Shown piece by piece: positions 20,850 to 33,959 of a DNA stretch of 64,000 nucleotides (position 1 is its first letter; the number at the start of each line of letters is the position of its first letter). Source of the stretch: Aulostomus chinensis. Its lineage: Eukaryota > Chordata > Actinopteri > Syngnathiformes > Aulostomidae. Location of the stretch: assembly GCA_037954235.1 (NCBI GenBank), contig JBBMOA010000007.1:28067457-28131456 (forward strand). The letters run 5' to 3'. Made by a program: the position numbers and the translations under genes. A model generated the notes under the pieces. The model was given only the letters and a program-made list of their open reading frames with translations. It did no database searches and had not been told where the DNA came from.

Positions 20850-23800
20850 GGACATTTATAAGGGCGTCAGATTAGCCTGTCAGGCTGCACAAGAGAAACC
20901 CGATCATTACCTTCAAGCTAACCGCAGCAGTCGTGTTCTGTTTTTTTTTTTTTTATCTTGCCCATATGCATCCCTCAAAACATGCATTAAACGTTTAATG
21001 CATGGTGTACGGTGTGTTTTGCATTTCCTGAAGCGAGGCATGAAAATGCGTCAGTCAAACTCACACACGGACTGCAAGCAGGCGTTAAGTTTGCAGCAAG
21101 GAGGACGGAGTTCCAGGCTGCGGCAGGATTGGTGGGCTAGCGAGGCAAATTCAGCTTCAAGGTGGGATTTTCAGGATCACTTTCCAGTGGGATATATGAT
21201 CACGGTAACTGGTGCCATGGACAGCAGGTCAAGATCAAGACTTCAGAATAACGACGAACAAATTCTTCTGTAGAAAAGCAGAACTTTTCCTGGAAGATCC
21301 TGTGACTTGTGGGTGCTTCCTGGTTGGCCTAGGCCTAGGCTCTACGCATGCGTCCTGGCAACACGTTCCATCGACACACAGTCCTGTCATCCGGTCATTT
21401 TGAGGTTTTTAATAATTCACAGTCATTAACTGGGGTTTTTATTTGTGTGTTTTCTCTGGGGTAATGAGTTTGAAACCACCACAAAGTCATTTAACTGTTC
21501 TTCTTCTGTTCTGTCACATTAGCGGTTCAATAAGATGGCTGTCGTCCAACGTCATTCGTAGACGCAGCTCGAATCTTGATGCCAGCATTCTGGTGAATTG
21601 AAGTGATTTATGGATGGGAAGATTTATTGAATTTTAATATGGATTCACAGAATAGATTCAGCCAAAAAAGGACAAGACAGGGAACACTGACAGAGAGCCT
21701 GCTATGAATTTGCAACGCGACTGTTCGTGCCACGAAACTGACAACAGCAGGAAAAGTTCATCGCTAACTTCAACAGAGTAGCTGTTAGATGCTACGTTGA
21801 CTTCAGCCATGTTGGATGAGGGAGTCAATCTTCATGTCTGCGAAAAAGAAAATATTCAATGTGCTTTTAAATCCGAAGTTCATGGGCTTTCCTTTACTTT
21901 TCTGTGTCGGTGTTTTTTTTCCCTTTCATCAACTGTCAACGTCCATCCGTCTACGTGTCTCCCATCGTCCTCTGTAGGTGGCTGCCGACAAACCTGACAC
22001 ACCCCAGGCCATCAATCACTGGCCTCTCAGAGCAAAGTGGGAACAAACTGACATGATTTTGGCATGGTGGTTTTTTTTTAAAGTTGTGATTATATTTTGA
22101 TTAAAGTGATGGATGTTGAATCCCCATGAATATTAGTGGAGGGATAAAAGTGAATGGAGGGAGCTTGTCCAACTCCAAACAGTAAATCACAATGACAGTA
22201 CCACACAGGCTGAACACAACTACAATCCCTCCAGACCCTGCTCTTTTATCTCCGTCTTCTAAAACACAATGTTCTGATGACTGTCAGATATCCGCCTCAC
22301 AAGTGCCCTCGCAGGTTGGAATCCTAGTGGGTAAAAATCTAACTTTGTGACCGGCTGTAGTTTGGTTCTGTTGCAACTTAACGTAACGACTCAGTACCGG
22401 CGTAGTTCCAATGAAATCGGCAAGATTTTGACATTCATGCCGGGAGAAATGTATTTATTCAACCTAAGAATCTTTAAGACAGCCGGGATCCGACGATTTC
22501 CCTCGGAGGGGCAAAACTGAAACTCTAAGATGACGAAGATGAAGCAAAACCAAACATGCGTTTTTAAAATGCAAAATGATACTAAGATCCCGAGCTTCAG
22601 GCTCGAATAAGAATGGATTTCTGTAGGATGCTTCGGTAACAACGCAGGTAAAGTTCACATCCAGGTAACTGAAAAGATTTAGAACCTATGGAACTCAAAT
22701 GTACTGTCCCGTACGCGTAGAACTTCAGCTGTGAGGTGCATGTCTCGTCTCTGACTGAAGTATTAATCTGCCACCCTATCTTACCATGACGAAATAATAC
22801 GACATTTTGTATCCTACATATTTTACGAGTATGTTTCCTGAACAAAAAAGAGATAGCATAAAGTAGTGATGTACATGAAATATTTTAAGTGTTTGTTGTT
22901 GTTGTTTTTTTTCAAATCAAGCCCTTGATTTATGATATTTTTTGATCCATTCATTTAGTCATCATAAAGTAACTGTATGTGGACCTTTTTCGGTCCACGG
23001 GCCACACTTTGCATGGACATCCAGCTGCACCAGGAAGTCAACATGCTATCAGTGAATGAGCTCATGAAAACTGGCACATTTTCATTTCATAATTTTATGT
23101 CAGATGAGGCTACATGGCCTCACTTGCCTCCTTTTCTTCCTTTTTTTTTTAAATTTTGGGTGCAGCCTTTGGACATGTGAAAGCATGTTCTGCACGAAAT
23201 AACAATAAAAGCCTTTATCAATATGAAAACAGGCTTTTGTAAGATTCTAAAAAGGAATGTCTGTTGAGTAAAACAAAATATTTGCCCAGGTGCACCAACG
23301 CTAGCCTAATGTAACACGGCCAAAGACCGTAGATTGTTTTTTGGGTGTTTCCTGCCGCGCCTTATTTGATGTTACTTTAACTGCTTAATTGAGTAAACAA
23401 ATGCCAAGATTAGGCTCGTAGCGTAAAGTGAGGTTAAGATTGCGAAGCTGAGACCCTCACAAGCATGTCAGAGCTGGTGCACAACGTGTTCAAATGCCTG
23501 CTTGAGTGTGAACGCTTCTCCATGTTTTGAAATTTATGAATTCTTCGCCGAAGACTAAAGCTCTACAGGTTGGTGTTTGGTCTGTATGCTCATCCTGTGG
23601 AAATCTGGGAGATGTCTTCATTGATGAGGCACCTCAGAGGCTGATCTGCACCGTCACACAGGTTAGGAAAGTCTGGCTTCTCATTGTCTCACAGTAAAGG
23701 GCAAAGGTTTAATCCCCCGTGGTATGTCCCGTCCCCCCCCCCCCCCCCATGTACTCTTATAATATAAAGACAAAGTGTGGAAGAAATGAATACACAAAGG

Positions 23801-24600
23801 TGAATGTTTGAGGTTCTTTACCATGAGGCTCAAATTGAGTCAGTATGCAACCAGGTTAATCCGCCTGAAAATCATTAACATTTCGAGATGACAATGATTA
23901 TTACACACACACACACACACACACACACTTGCCTGCCCCCCCCCCCAGGAAGCTGCTTTACAAATTCAGAACCTCTGTTCCATTTTTCTCTTCTACAAAT
24001 CTAAGTCTGCTGTCACGTCTTTGTGAAGCCACACACAACGCACGGCGCGGTGCAACTGCGCAGATGGCACGATTTACTCTGACACCGAGGCTGTCGCCCG
24101 GTCAAAGTTGCACACTTTTAAGATGGTTGTCTAGCTTTGCAATTGAATCGGCACAAATCTTACAGGATTAACCAATCCTAATCTGGACTCAGTTGTATCG
24201 ACAGATGCGAGCGTTCATTAAGTAAAGAGGCCCCTTCAGCCACAATGTTCCGAACATGCCGTATTAGAGAAAGTCTGTCAGGGCATTACCTGCCCTGGGT
24301 TTTATCATCCACCGCACACGTGACTCATTTTGGCTGTGTGCCGCCTCGGAGAGGAAGGGTTTTGTTGTCTGCAAATTAAGAAATGTCTGTTAAATCCAAG
24401 CAGTGGATTACAATAGAGACAGAAATAAAGAATTATACAAACTGTGGTCCTTAGGAGAAAAGAAATTAGAAAAACTGTTTTCGTGGCACTAAAGTTAAAA
24501 AAGTTGCTTTTCTATGCATTTCCCCATACAATAACTGGACCTTCTTCCTATTTTACTTTGAAAGTATTTTCCTCCTATGCCCCAGGCCATTGTACTTCCT
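20850..24600. other. Intergenic stretch without a supported gene
   Basis: It holds short open frames only, none with a recognisable domain. Simple repeats are a poly-T at 20940-20954, C runs at 23733-23748 and 23936-23946, and a CA repeat at 23903-23928. A 14-base palindrome GCCTAGGCCTAGGC lies at 21327-21340. Confidence 0.7.
23903..23928 (+). repeat. (AC)n microsatellite followed by C run
   Basis: About 13 AC units, followed seven bases later by an 11-base C run at 23936-23946. Confidence 0.95.
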
Positions 24601-24608
24601 GATGAATG

Positions 24609-25640
24609 CCCCCCCCCCCCCCCCAACATGATTGTCTTCACCTGTTCCTCATCAGGTTCCCTCCCCAGAGTATTAAGTGTGTGTGCGCTCACCTCTCTGT
24701 GTGCCACGCCATCAGTGTTTTGTGTTGTGATGAGTTACAGCCATCTCGTGTTCCTGACCTGTGTCTGTTTTGGATTCGCCTGCATGCTCCTTTGAACTTT
24801 CTTTATTTGGACAACCTTTTATAGGACTGTGTGTTTTGTGGATTCCCACCAGCTTCTGTTTGGAGTTCCTGTAAGCTTTTGTTATTCTCTTGTACTGGCG
24901 TATCTAATAGTTTGGTTTGGCCACATCGTGGACCAGAATTAGTTTAAGTTTCTTATGGGAAGACGTCCCGGGCCTGGCCGAGACATTAGCTCCATTACTG
25001 TCCTCCACACAAAGACTGTTTCTCCTCAGGTTATCCAACTTGTATCCTCCTAGCCTTGTCAGTTTTCACCTGAGGCTGGGCTCTTACCTGTTTAAGCCTG
25101 GTCCTTTCCAATTATTCGCCCCAGTTAGCCACCAGCTAGCTTACCTCCAGCATGTCTGGCACCATCCTGCACCCTGACCTTCTAGCTATTAGCCTGTGGA
25201 TTACTCCAGTTATCCAGTTATCAGCTTGATAGCAACCAGCTTGTTAACTCCCATTTCAAGCCAGTGAGCCTCCAGACTACCAGATCCACAATTTAATTTT
25301 TTTTACCCTCCTGGCCATGTCCCATGCTTCTGTGGTGGATTTTGAAGACAGTGTGTTCCGCATGGCTCTGGACCCTCTGTGGTTCCTGTTGGCACCAGTC
25401 TCCAAACCTGCCCCTCTCCCACCAGTCTCAAGCCAGAGCCGATGAAGCTTTCTGTTCCCACAGTTCCAGCCCTGCTCCCGCCTGTTCTCCAGCTGCAAGC
25501 CCACAAGGACACCAGCCATCAGAGTCCCCGCAGCCCTGCACTGCACTCCAGCTGCAGACCTCCAGTACTGCTCTGGGCCTGCTTCCAGCATGTAGCCTAG
25601 CCAATTATCAGAACTGCACCAGACCAGCAGGGGCTGTTCC
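24609..25640. repeat. C/T-rich block, possible old LTR-retroelement remnant
   Basis: After a 16-base C run come CACCTGTTCCTCATCAGG, TATTAAGTGTGTG, GTTCCTGACCTGTGTCTG, TTTTGGATTCGCCTGC and TTTGTGGATTC. This order is reminiscent of fish Gypsy-type LTR sequence (CACCTG..CTCATCA..tATTTAAG..TTCCTGACC..TGTTTTGGA). The following Pro/Ser-coding stretch to about 25640 is CpG-poor and has no intact domain. No terminal duplication was found. Confidence 0.3.
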
Positions 25641-26980
25641 TCATTGGACCTCCACAGTAACAGAAATGACAAAAGTGGGAGTCAAATGAGAGTCAAAACA
25701 CAAGATTGTAAGAATCAAATCTATATTGAATCACTTCACTTGCAGGCAGCCAGAAAATGCGCTAAAAACCATCCAGGGAAGCAAACATGAGGGAGACACA
25801 AGCAGAGAGCACAAAGGAGGAGACTGTAGCTGGGTTTCCATAAAATGTCCAATGAATATTAGGAATGCCGTAAACAAGGAAGTACAAATTACAGCATTAA
25901 GCTTCCATTAAGACATCTGGAGCGAAGAAACCTGGCAACCAAGTCAATGTTCTGTGATAGGTTTCTGTGTCCATGACAAGCAAAATGCGCAAAACAGCCA
26001 AATACACATCACAATCCTTTTATGGAAACACGGCTAATGACAACGTGGCAACTAAACAGGGTAAACACATGATGAGCCACAGCAGGAAAACACAGTGGAG
26101 GACGCAGGATCTTTTAAAACACCATGACTGACTTGACACAAGGTGACATCCACCACTTGTGTGGCCCCGAGTGCCGACTCTCTGGGCCTCCCCTCCTCTG
26201 TTTCTTGGCATTTCTACCAGAACCCATTAGATATATTGAATCAGTCGACTGGACTCAGCTGTTTATTATTAGGCTTAACTGGGCGATCATGAGGATTCTG
26301 GCAGCTCTCCTCATCCGTCTGCGTCAGCCAGGGTGGAGAAAAATCACCATCAGGAGGTGTGAAATGTGTTATTGAGCTGACATCCCTCGTAAGCGATAGA
26401 AGAAAGGTCAGTGCCGCTGTTGATAAATGTAACTCTGCAGTTGAGTTGTATTCAATGTTTCACCGTGACACTCAGCACCATGGACAGGGCTTCCAGTAAA
26501 GAATAATCCTCGCACGTACGTTTTTCAAGCAAATAACGAGAAGGAGCTTGTGTTGTGTATCTGTGTTATATCGTTCTTCTTTGTTGTGCTATATGGACAG
26601 TATACAGTTGAGTGTTTTTGTTTTCTAGTGCTGTTTACCAGACCCACACAAATTACATTCATATGGAAATCATTTGTGTGGTCTAAATTTAGGGAGAAAA
26701 TCAAATAGAGCTCAGATTACACTTTCTGGCAACAGTTTGTTCCAAGATGAAACAATTTGCCAGAGGAGCAAAGATCTGAGACGATGTTGACTACAGACCA
26801 CAAAGACCTACCTGTTGAATGTCAAACTCTATTCATCCGGTCAGCTCGACTCAGTGCCTGCGTACTTTTGATTTGCTTCTTTTCAAATACCCCCCCCCCC
26901 CTTGTGTTATGTGTGGCGTTATGTTTGCATGTGTCTTTGTTGTAACGAAGCAAAAGTACTGTAAAATCTAATTAGGTATC
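25640..26980. other. Intergenic, nothing recognised
   Basis: AT-rich to neutral sequence with a C run near 26890-26900. No coding potential is supported. Confidence 0.65.
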
Positions 26981-26982
26981 CA

Positions 26983-27200
26983 ATGGCTCAGAGGAAGCGT
27001 GACCGTCTAGCAACCAAATGGTCGCTGGTTCGACCATGTTCAAGTGTCCTTGAGCAAGATACTGAGCCCCTAATTGCTCCTGATGGCCCTGCGACAGACG
27101 GGTGACTCGTCCAGGGTGAACCCCTAATGTCACCTGGGATAGGCTCCAATCCCCTGCGACCCTTAACTGATAAACGGTACAGAAAATGGGTGGATGGATG
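26983..27200 (+). repeat. tRNA-headed SINE-type repeat, plus orientation
   Basis: The head GGCTCAGAGGAAGCGTGAC..CGCTGGTTCGACC contains a B box-like GGTTCGACC. It continues GTGTCCTTGAGCAAGATACT and CCCTAATTGCTCCTGATG, then GTCCAGGGTGAACCCC and GGGATAGGCTCCAATC, and ends GATAAACGGTACAG..GGGTGGATGGATG. It is the mirror orientation of the copy at 7071-7285 and looks nearly full length. The transcription unit is presumed inactive. Confidence 0.82.
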
Positions 27201-28500
27201 TTTTCAGTGCTTAAATATCCCCCTCCGTATTCCCTGACGCTTCAGTTGAAATGTGCCGCGTGGTTTTGAAGAGAGCATATTTTTGCCCCTGGCATGTTGG
27301 TCTAATTTGGACGAGCGGATGGAGCTGATACACACGGTGTTGAGTCGCAGGGCTGCGTTTCTGTCCTGTTCGACGGTGAAAGTGTGACAATGTTTATTGA
27401 AAACATACACGACTTCCTCTTAATGAGACAAACATGTACAAAATAAACATTTTGCTGTGTTGAAGACTTGCAACAAGCAAATGAAACCATAAACTCGCGA
27501 GGGAAATTCTTCACTGAGTCGGTCAAGCAAGTATTGTCCCTGAGCTCTAGAGAAACATAAATATAAAATATGATCATCATTATAAGGGACTTGGAAGTGG
27601 ATTTAGCCTCTTCTGGTCATTTGAATGATTTTTTTTTTTTTACCTCAGGCTGCGTTCACTTCTTTTTTCCAGTTTATGTGTCTGTCAGCAGTTTTTGCCG
27701 ACAACTAATGGGTCACATCCAGTCCAACAAGCTTAATATCGTCACAGTTTGGATTATCGTTCATTTAATGTCAGAATTTGGTTTTTAAAAATATCTTTTG
27801 TAAGAGAAGCTGTCTCATTCACAACAGTCCGACTGAGTTCTAGGCTAGCTTCCTATTCCTGGGCCTCTCTGCAGAAATGCTGACGTTGTAGGTACATTAA
27901 TCACCAGGAGATCAACACACAGACATTAACGGGAAGCGGCAGCATTATGAAAGCAGACAGCGTGACACAGATTCCTAGGACGTCCCATCTGAAACTCTGG
28001 TTTTTGGTAGTTATGGGGAGTGCAGGACAGAAAGCGATTGGTTTATTTTCAAGAATCATCTTTCTTTGAAACGATTCCAGTAAAAATAGACGAACACTCG
28101 ACAGTGCCATATTCATGCAAGTGACTATTTTCTCAAATTCAGAAGGACACAGATCAATGTTTTCTCTGCTTATGAATACATGCCAGTGACCGACTCACTG
28201 ATAACCTTTAAGTAAATGACTAAAGTACAGTGGAACCAGACAGTAATCCAATGATTTGTGACCATGTGACTTCTAAACTTTAAAACACCCTCAGATAAAG
28301 AAAGGAAATGAAATTTGCATGCCTGCTCTGCCATTTGAACAAGAACCGATTGTGTGGGTGAACCTGGCCGGCCAGATCGCATGTCCAGCTGGAATGTAGA
28401 AAATGTGTATCTGATAACGATTGAGACATCTAAAATTTTGGGCTTTATTAGATTGTAGCGGTGGTTGTTGCATACGTAGCACCTACATGACATACAATCA
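27200..28500. other. Intergenic, nothing recognised
   Basis: Only short spurious open frames are present, with a poly-T run at about 27629-27640. Confidence 0.65.
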
Positions 28501-29750
28501 CAATTCAGGACAGGAGAAATCACGTTCATCATTCCTCTTGAAGTCTCTGGTGGATATTTTCAATTCTGGACTCTTCCTGCTGTCCTGCTCGCTGTCCCCC
28601 CACCTCAAGCCTACCCATCAAACCTCTGCGGCCCAACCCTGCTCACGTTCTGTCCTTATCCATCAGTTCCCAGCCTGCCCTCGTGTTCCTCCTTGCATCA
28701 TTAGTCCAGTAGAATTATAGACCAGTGGTTCCTCAGGGTTTCAGCCTGTTCAGTCCACTGGTTCTTTATGATCTTGCTGCTGACCTCTTGCACTTGGATC
28801 CTCATGTCCTCCCACTGACTGTGGAATCTGACCAACCATAGATCCAGAAAACTCAGAAACCTGCCAGTGACCTTTCGGAGAAATACTCAGGATCTGGAGG
28901 GGAGAGAATTTGCCTGACAGCCCCAAATTCGGACAGTGGTGCCAGGCCTGGCAGAGAGACCGCCTCTCTCCTCAGCCTTCTTCACCCGGCCACTCTACCT
29001 CTGAGCCATGACGCCCATTGACAGCCCGCATAACAGCAGGAATTCTTGCCCACTAGCCATGGTCTGGCTAACTCTATGCTGGATTAACCTGCCAATCCAG
29101 AGTCCGGAGCCTGCTAGCTTCCAAACTACTGGCCACAGGTCTCAAAATAACCTCAAACCTGCACTCTGGCCCCAAACCCAGGATAGCCCCCAGCTATACC
29201 AATCCAAGTCCAAAGATCCTAGTTACCCATCCACATCTCAGTCTCATGCTTTTGATACCAATGCAAATGTCTCCAGACCCACCGAGCCCACCCCTCATCA
29301 AGAAAGTCGTGGGTTCCAGTTTTGAGGCCTGGTCATCCTCTCATGCTAGGTTGCCATCATGGCTCAACTTCCCTGCAGAGGAGGTCAGAGTCTCTGCTGC
29401 TCTGAACCTCTACAAGGTCTATCCTGTTCCTGGGGCACCAGCTACACCTACAGATACCAAGCTTGTTCCTGACTCACCTGACACCACTGAGGCCCGAGGC
29501 CAGGCGTCTTACCTTCGGTTTCCAGTTTCGGAGCTTTAGCAGTTTCAGACCCTTGAGTCTGATGCGCAGCCACCACAGCCTCTGGTTCCTCTAGTGTCAC
29601 TGGTGTCCCTGTCACCCTTGCAGATAAGGCCAGCACAGCCCCCTGACCCCCTGACCCCCTTACCACTGACCCCAGGCTGTCTGCCAGAGTCTGGCTCTAA
29701 TTTCCTGCCTGACTTGGAGATAGAATCATTTGTCACACTATGAGAAGTTA
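28500..29750. other. C/T-rich, CpG-poor block with long Pro/Ser-type open frames, origin unknown
   Basis: The plus strand has open frames at 29008-29325 and 29246-29539 of Pro/Ser/Thr-rich composition, but no domain, splice pattern or start context that I recognise. Short internal duplications occur (CCCCCTGAC repeated near 29640-29660). The low CpG content suggests methylated, decayed repeat sequence, perhaps of the same origin as the block at 24609-25640. Confidence 0.3.
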
Positions 29751-32700
29751 CAAGGACTTCAGAACGCCACTATTAAGCCAAAGTTTAGATACACAACCAC
29801 ATATTCTGTGTCATACTAAATAGAATCAATGTGAATTTGGTAGAATATAAAAGAAAAAAAACAAATTTTTTTCTCCGTAGATTTCTCAGAGTTCATGTTG
29901 AGACACGGGAAAATTACAGATCTCTGACAGTTCCCTCCTTTTAGCAAACCACCGTGGGATCTGGAAAACATTACTGACACAGTGAATTCACAAGTTAAGC
30001 AAGTTGAAACAACTCGCTGTGCTCCCAAACATGTATAGTATCCTTGAAAAAGAAAACAGCTGTCTCATTCCATGAGGATGCACCACACAGTTGCTGTTGT
30101 CTGGGACGTGACAACCCCTGAACCCTCCTCATTGCTGCTTAGAAAATGGGAAAGTTTTTGTCAACAACATGACAACATGATTGCCTGAATATGGCCAACC
30201 TCTGGCAGCCGACGGCCAGAGGTGCAGTTCTCGTCACTGGATTTATTAAAGTCTACTCAAGTCCATCTGTTGCAACGAGGCGCGACGTTGACCCTGTGAA
30301 TGTCCCAATAAATCCATCATGTTGGTGAGCTCGCTACAAATGGCAGCAACTTCTTAAACCACCTGGGATGGTGGGGGCATGTCATGTCTTAAATTTAAAT
30401 GTCGGCACCACAGAAAAAAATACCGGTGTAAATCAGTTAGCGTTGCTAATTTGTGGGGGACACAACGCGAGGGGGCAAGTTGGTGGTGGTGTTCAAACCC
30501 GAGTTGGCATAAAACAAACATCAAACTTTGTACTGGGGGAAGACTGCTTGCAACAACAACTTCACAAAAAAAAAAAAAAGGTAATGTGTCCCTAAATAGA
30601 ACTATGTTCTAGGTTCGGTGTGCAGCTTCTCGTTCCAATCAGACCTTCATTGAATGGAGACAAAAAAAACAAAAAAAACCCGGAGAAGCTGTTGTCCGTA
30701 AAATTAAACGGTAAACTTTGCTCGTGAAAAAATGAGGAAACCCAACTTGAGCATCGTCGCAAACGCATCATGATTCATTTCTAGATGGGTGGACATGATG
30801 CAGGAGATGAGTGACAGCCAAAGAATACGCGGTCAGACAGGCTGCTGTCTGCCAGGCTTCTCGTCATGTGATTTGGCCCAACCTGGAGGCTTAAACAAAC
30901 ATATCACAAAAAAACCTTCGAGGAATCCCTGCAGAAGCTTTCAACATGAGATGTGCAGTGCTCCTTAGGCACGGAACGAGGTTGCAAACACAAATTGCTC
31001 AGTTATTCAAAGGCAAAAAAAAAAAGAAAAAAGAATGAATGTTTTTTTCATCTCTTCTTAAGCTTTTGTGTAGTTTGTGTGACGTCTTGGGAAACTACTC
31101 GAAGGAAACGTGTTCGCGCTCCCTTCTGACCAGGGGGCCTAGACCTCTATCTCACGGGGACCCACCCGATCAATAATCAATACCTGGGAAATCATGCAGT
31201 AACTTAATGATGTTTATTTATTGATTGTTTCTCACCTCATTGAAATCCAAATGCCTCACAAATGTAATGTGAACGATCTCAAACTGCTACTTGGGCTGCA
31301 TAAATTCTGAATTATTAACTGTGTCGTGTCATATTTCGTGTTGGACTGTTGTGATACAGTAGGTGGAGATACAAAATCAGACGTGACCTTTAACCCCAAT
31401 ACTATGGATACTCAGATTACAGGATAAAGTTTCCTTAACTTCAAAGCGTGACAGATACGGTGCCTCAGACATCTTGAGTCTGACTCTTTTGCTCCTCTTC
31501 CAGCTTCTCTCTGATAGCTGTGACCTTTACATCCACCCTCTTGTACGAAGGGGATCTCAAAATCTGAGGCGGCCTTTGCTCTGTCTCTCTTTTTTTTTTT
31601 TTCCCCCCAACTGTCTCCATGGCGGCTGGGAGCCCAGAAGGAGCAGGCAGAGCTGCTCTCCTGATGAACAGATAAATACTGTCCTCATGTTATTTATTTT
31701 TTTTTATGTTCTCACATGCAGGCGAGTTGGCTCTTGGTCACTCGAAACAGGGATTTAGTTTCACAGTCCCACAGCTGCTGTGTTGTCAGTGATGCTGATG
31801 GAGTGTGAAGTGGTATTTCTTGCAGCAGTTCTAGCAGTTTCAAACACTGATGCCTGCGCTACTCATGGGGCATATTTAGGGGATCTGTGGTGCCAGGCGG
31901 TTGGCGGATGGTGCCGTGTGTTCGGGGCGTGTTGATCTTCACTTTGGTATTTCGGGAGCACATAGTAAAAACACAAACCACAGCACGGCACAAAGAGAAG
32001 GACAATAGTAATTTAATTATTCCTACATAGATTCAGGGTTGACCTCAGTCAAACCAACCAGAGTGCCGTGCGTCATTCCCTCTGAGGCCCAGGTTCTGCC
32101 AGGACTTGGCGTGTTGCTCTTTCAGTGGCGCGTGCATTTCAGCCGGAGAGAAGAGGTTGCTTCACATGCGAGGAAACGGACCTTCTTATGTAACTATTTA
32201 TTGGTCCACGGAGCAAAGGTTTTCCGGTGTTCCAGAATAGCAATGACTCCTGGTTGCGGCAACTTGTGCCATGCTTGAAATAGGAGTCACTCTGAAGCCC
32301 TGTGGTGATGTGGCACGGCAGAGGAGCAGCGGTCCAGACCAGCTGACACGCTCATGAGCAGTGGTGGAATGGGAATTGACTTCTTCCTCTTCTTGTTTCT
32401 TACAAACGCTGTCTTTCTAGCAAATTGCCCCCCCCCCCTTCATTTAAGTGAAAGCAGCGAGATCGGCTACAAAATCCACCTTTAACACCACCAGTGCTTA
32501 ACACCAGAAAATATCTAACCACGTCATGAGCGTGTCGTGACATCACTCAACATTGTGTTTCAGATCTCAACCTGTTGATATCCTCATCTCAACGGCGATG
32601 ACGTACTGTAGTTAAGGCCAAGACGGAGGTTAGCAACGCCGTGGGTTCCCACAATCGATGGTGGATAATTTGCTGACATAAGCTCAGGAGATAATCTACA

Positions 32701-33740
32701 CCCTTGAACTGAACGTGTGACTTCAGTGTCAACGCAGCAGGCTTCAGTGTCCAAAAAACAGATTTTTAAGGGAGTGTTTTTGCATGAGTCTCGTTTGTAG
32801 GTTTCATATCTGTGGCACAATAAGCTCTCCGGTTGAATTTAAATCTGCTTTCAATAGTGATTCTTGTACAACCTGATTAGGATTCCCAGATTCCCGAGCC
32901 TTTCCAGACCCGGCCTTAACCCACTGCCTGGATGATCCGATCACAAGCTCTAAGTATGTGAGCTCACGCCTGGCATTAGATTGCGTCTTGAGAGACCACT
33001 TGTGATCACCCTTCAAGATTTCTGTATTCAAGGAGCCAGCGACGCTTCTAGTGCTTCGTCTATCAAAAATTAAACATCATAATCAGTTTCAGTGGGCATG
33101 TTTAAAAAAAGTGGGTGTAAACATTGTGACAACATATTATGTCAGTGTAATTCTGCAGCGCTACGTGACCGGGAGGAGTTCTTCCTCTGATGTAGGCTAG
33201 GATCTGTCTGATCAGCACCCTGCCAGGGATCAAGCACTATAGGAGGCTAGGAGCGGATGATCCCTTTTTGGAATGGGTCCAGCCCTGGGGCAACGAGTTT
33301 CTTAAGTGTAGAAAATAGAAAGTGATCTAATCCTAGTGTGGGCCTTGACACTTGGGCGGTTTCAAACGTAAGCATCAGAGCTGTAAAGCAGTTGTAGCTG
33401 ACAACTCACACCAACCCCAACTTGCTAAAGTACATTTCTGCATGAGGGCAGAAAAGCGAGCCTTCTAATTAACTTCTGTGGAGACGAGCATGCAACCACT
33501 GCCCTCACCTCCAACTGCCATGATGTCCGCTCCATAGAAGAAGTACTGAGCGTGTAAATGAACGTCTTCGACTTTTGGTTTAGTGAAGAACCTCGTCGTT
33601 GAGTTAAAGATTCTACTTTTTAAAAGTTACGTGACTCTTGTTAGGATCCTTTTGAATGATAAGCTTGAATTGTTTGAATTCTCTAGCAAAACGAAAGCTG
33701 TGTCCCAATCATGGAAGTCACCATTCGCGCCAAAGTCAAG
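29750..33740. other. Intergenic, nothing recognised
   Basis: It includes A-rich runs near 30568-30580 and 31014-31032, a T run at 31590-31602 and a C run near 32427-32438. No gene is supported. Confidence 0.65.
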
Positions 33741-33746
33741 TTTGAG

Positions 33747-33874
33747 CCCCCCCCCCCCCCCCCCCCCCCCACACACACACTCTCTACTTTGGCTTCCTTG
33801 GATCTGATTCACTCGTTTACTCAGTTCATTCACACAATCATTCACACAAAAACAGAGATAGCCACTAACAAATT

Positions 33875-33929
<55 letters not shown>
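33747..33929 (+). repeat. Compound microsatellite: C24 + (AC)n, then (TG)n
   Basis: A 24-base C run (33747-33770) is followed directly by ACACACACAC. About 95 bp later there is an uninterrupted TG repeat of about 26 units (33877-33929). The open frames over both are artefacts. Confidence 0.97.
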
Positions 33930-33932
<3 letters not shown>

Positions 33933-33959
33933 GGGGGGTTCTGCCTCCACTTGGAATAG

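Noticed and set aside
20848..21273. 141-codon plus-strand open frame downstream of the transporter
   Set aside because: It contains a poly-T-coded Phe run, with no domain, no start context and no recognisable homologue. It is likely chance.
21327..21340. 14-base palindrome GCCTAGGCCTAGGC
   Set aside because: It is a short overlapping AvrII-type repeat that could arise by chance, with no associated feature.
25277..25689. Overlapping open frames on both strands (121-131 codons)
   Set aside because: Frames are open on both strands because of C/T-rich, stop-poor composition. No domain was recognised, and repeat origin is more likely.
29008..29539. Pro/Ser-rich plus-strand open frames
   Set aside because: The composition explains the open frames. 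There is no conserved motif, good start or splice site.
33627..33959. Open frames over Cys-Val, Thr-His and Pro repeats
   Set aside because: They are translations of simple repeats (poly-C, AC, TG) and have no independent evidence.
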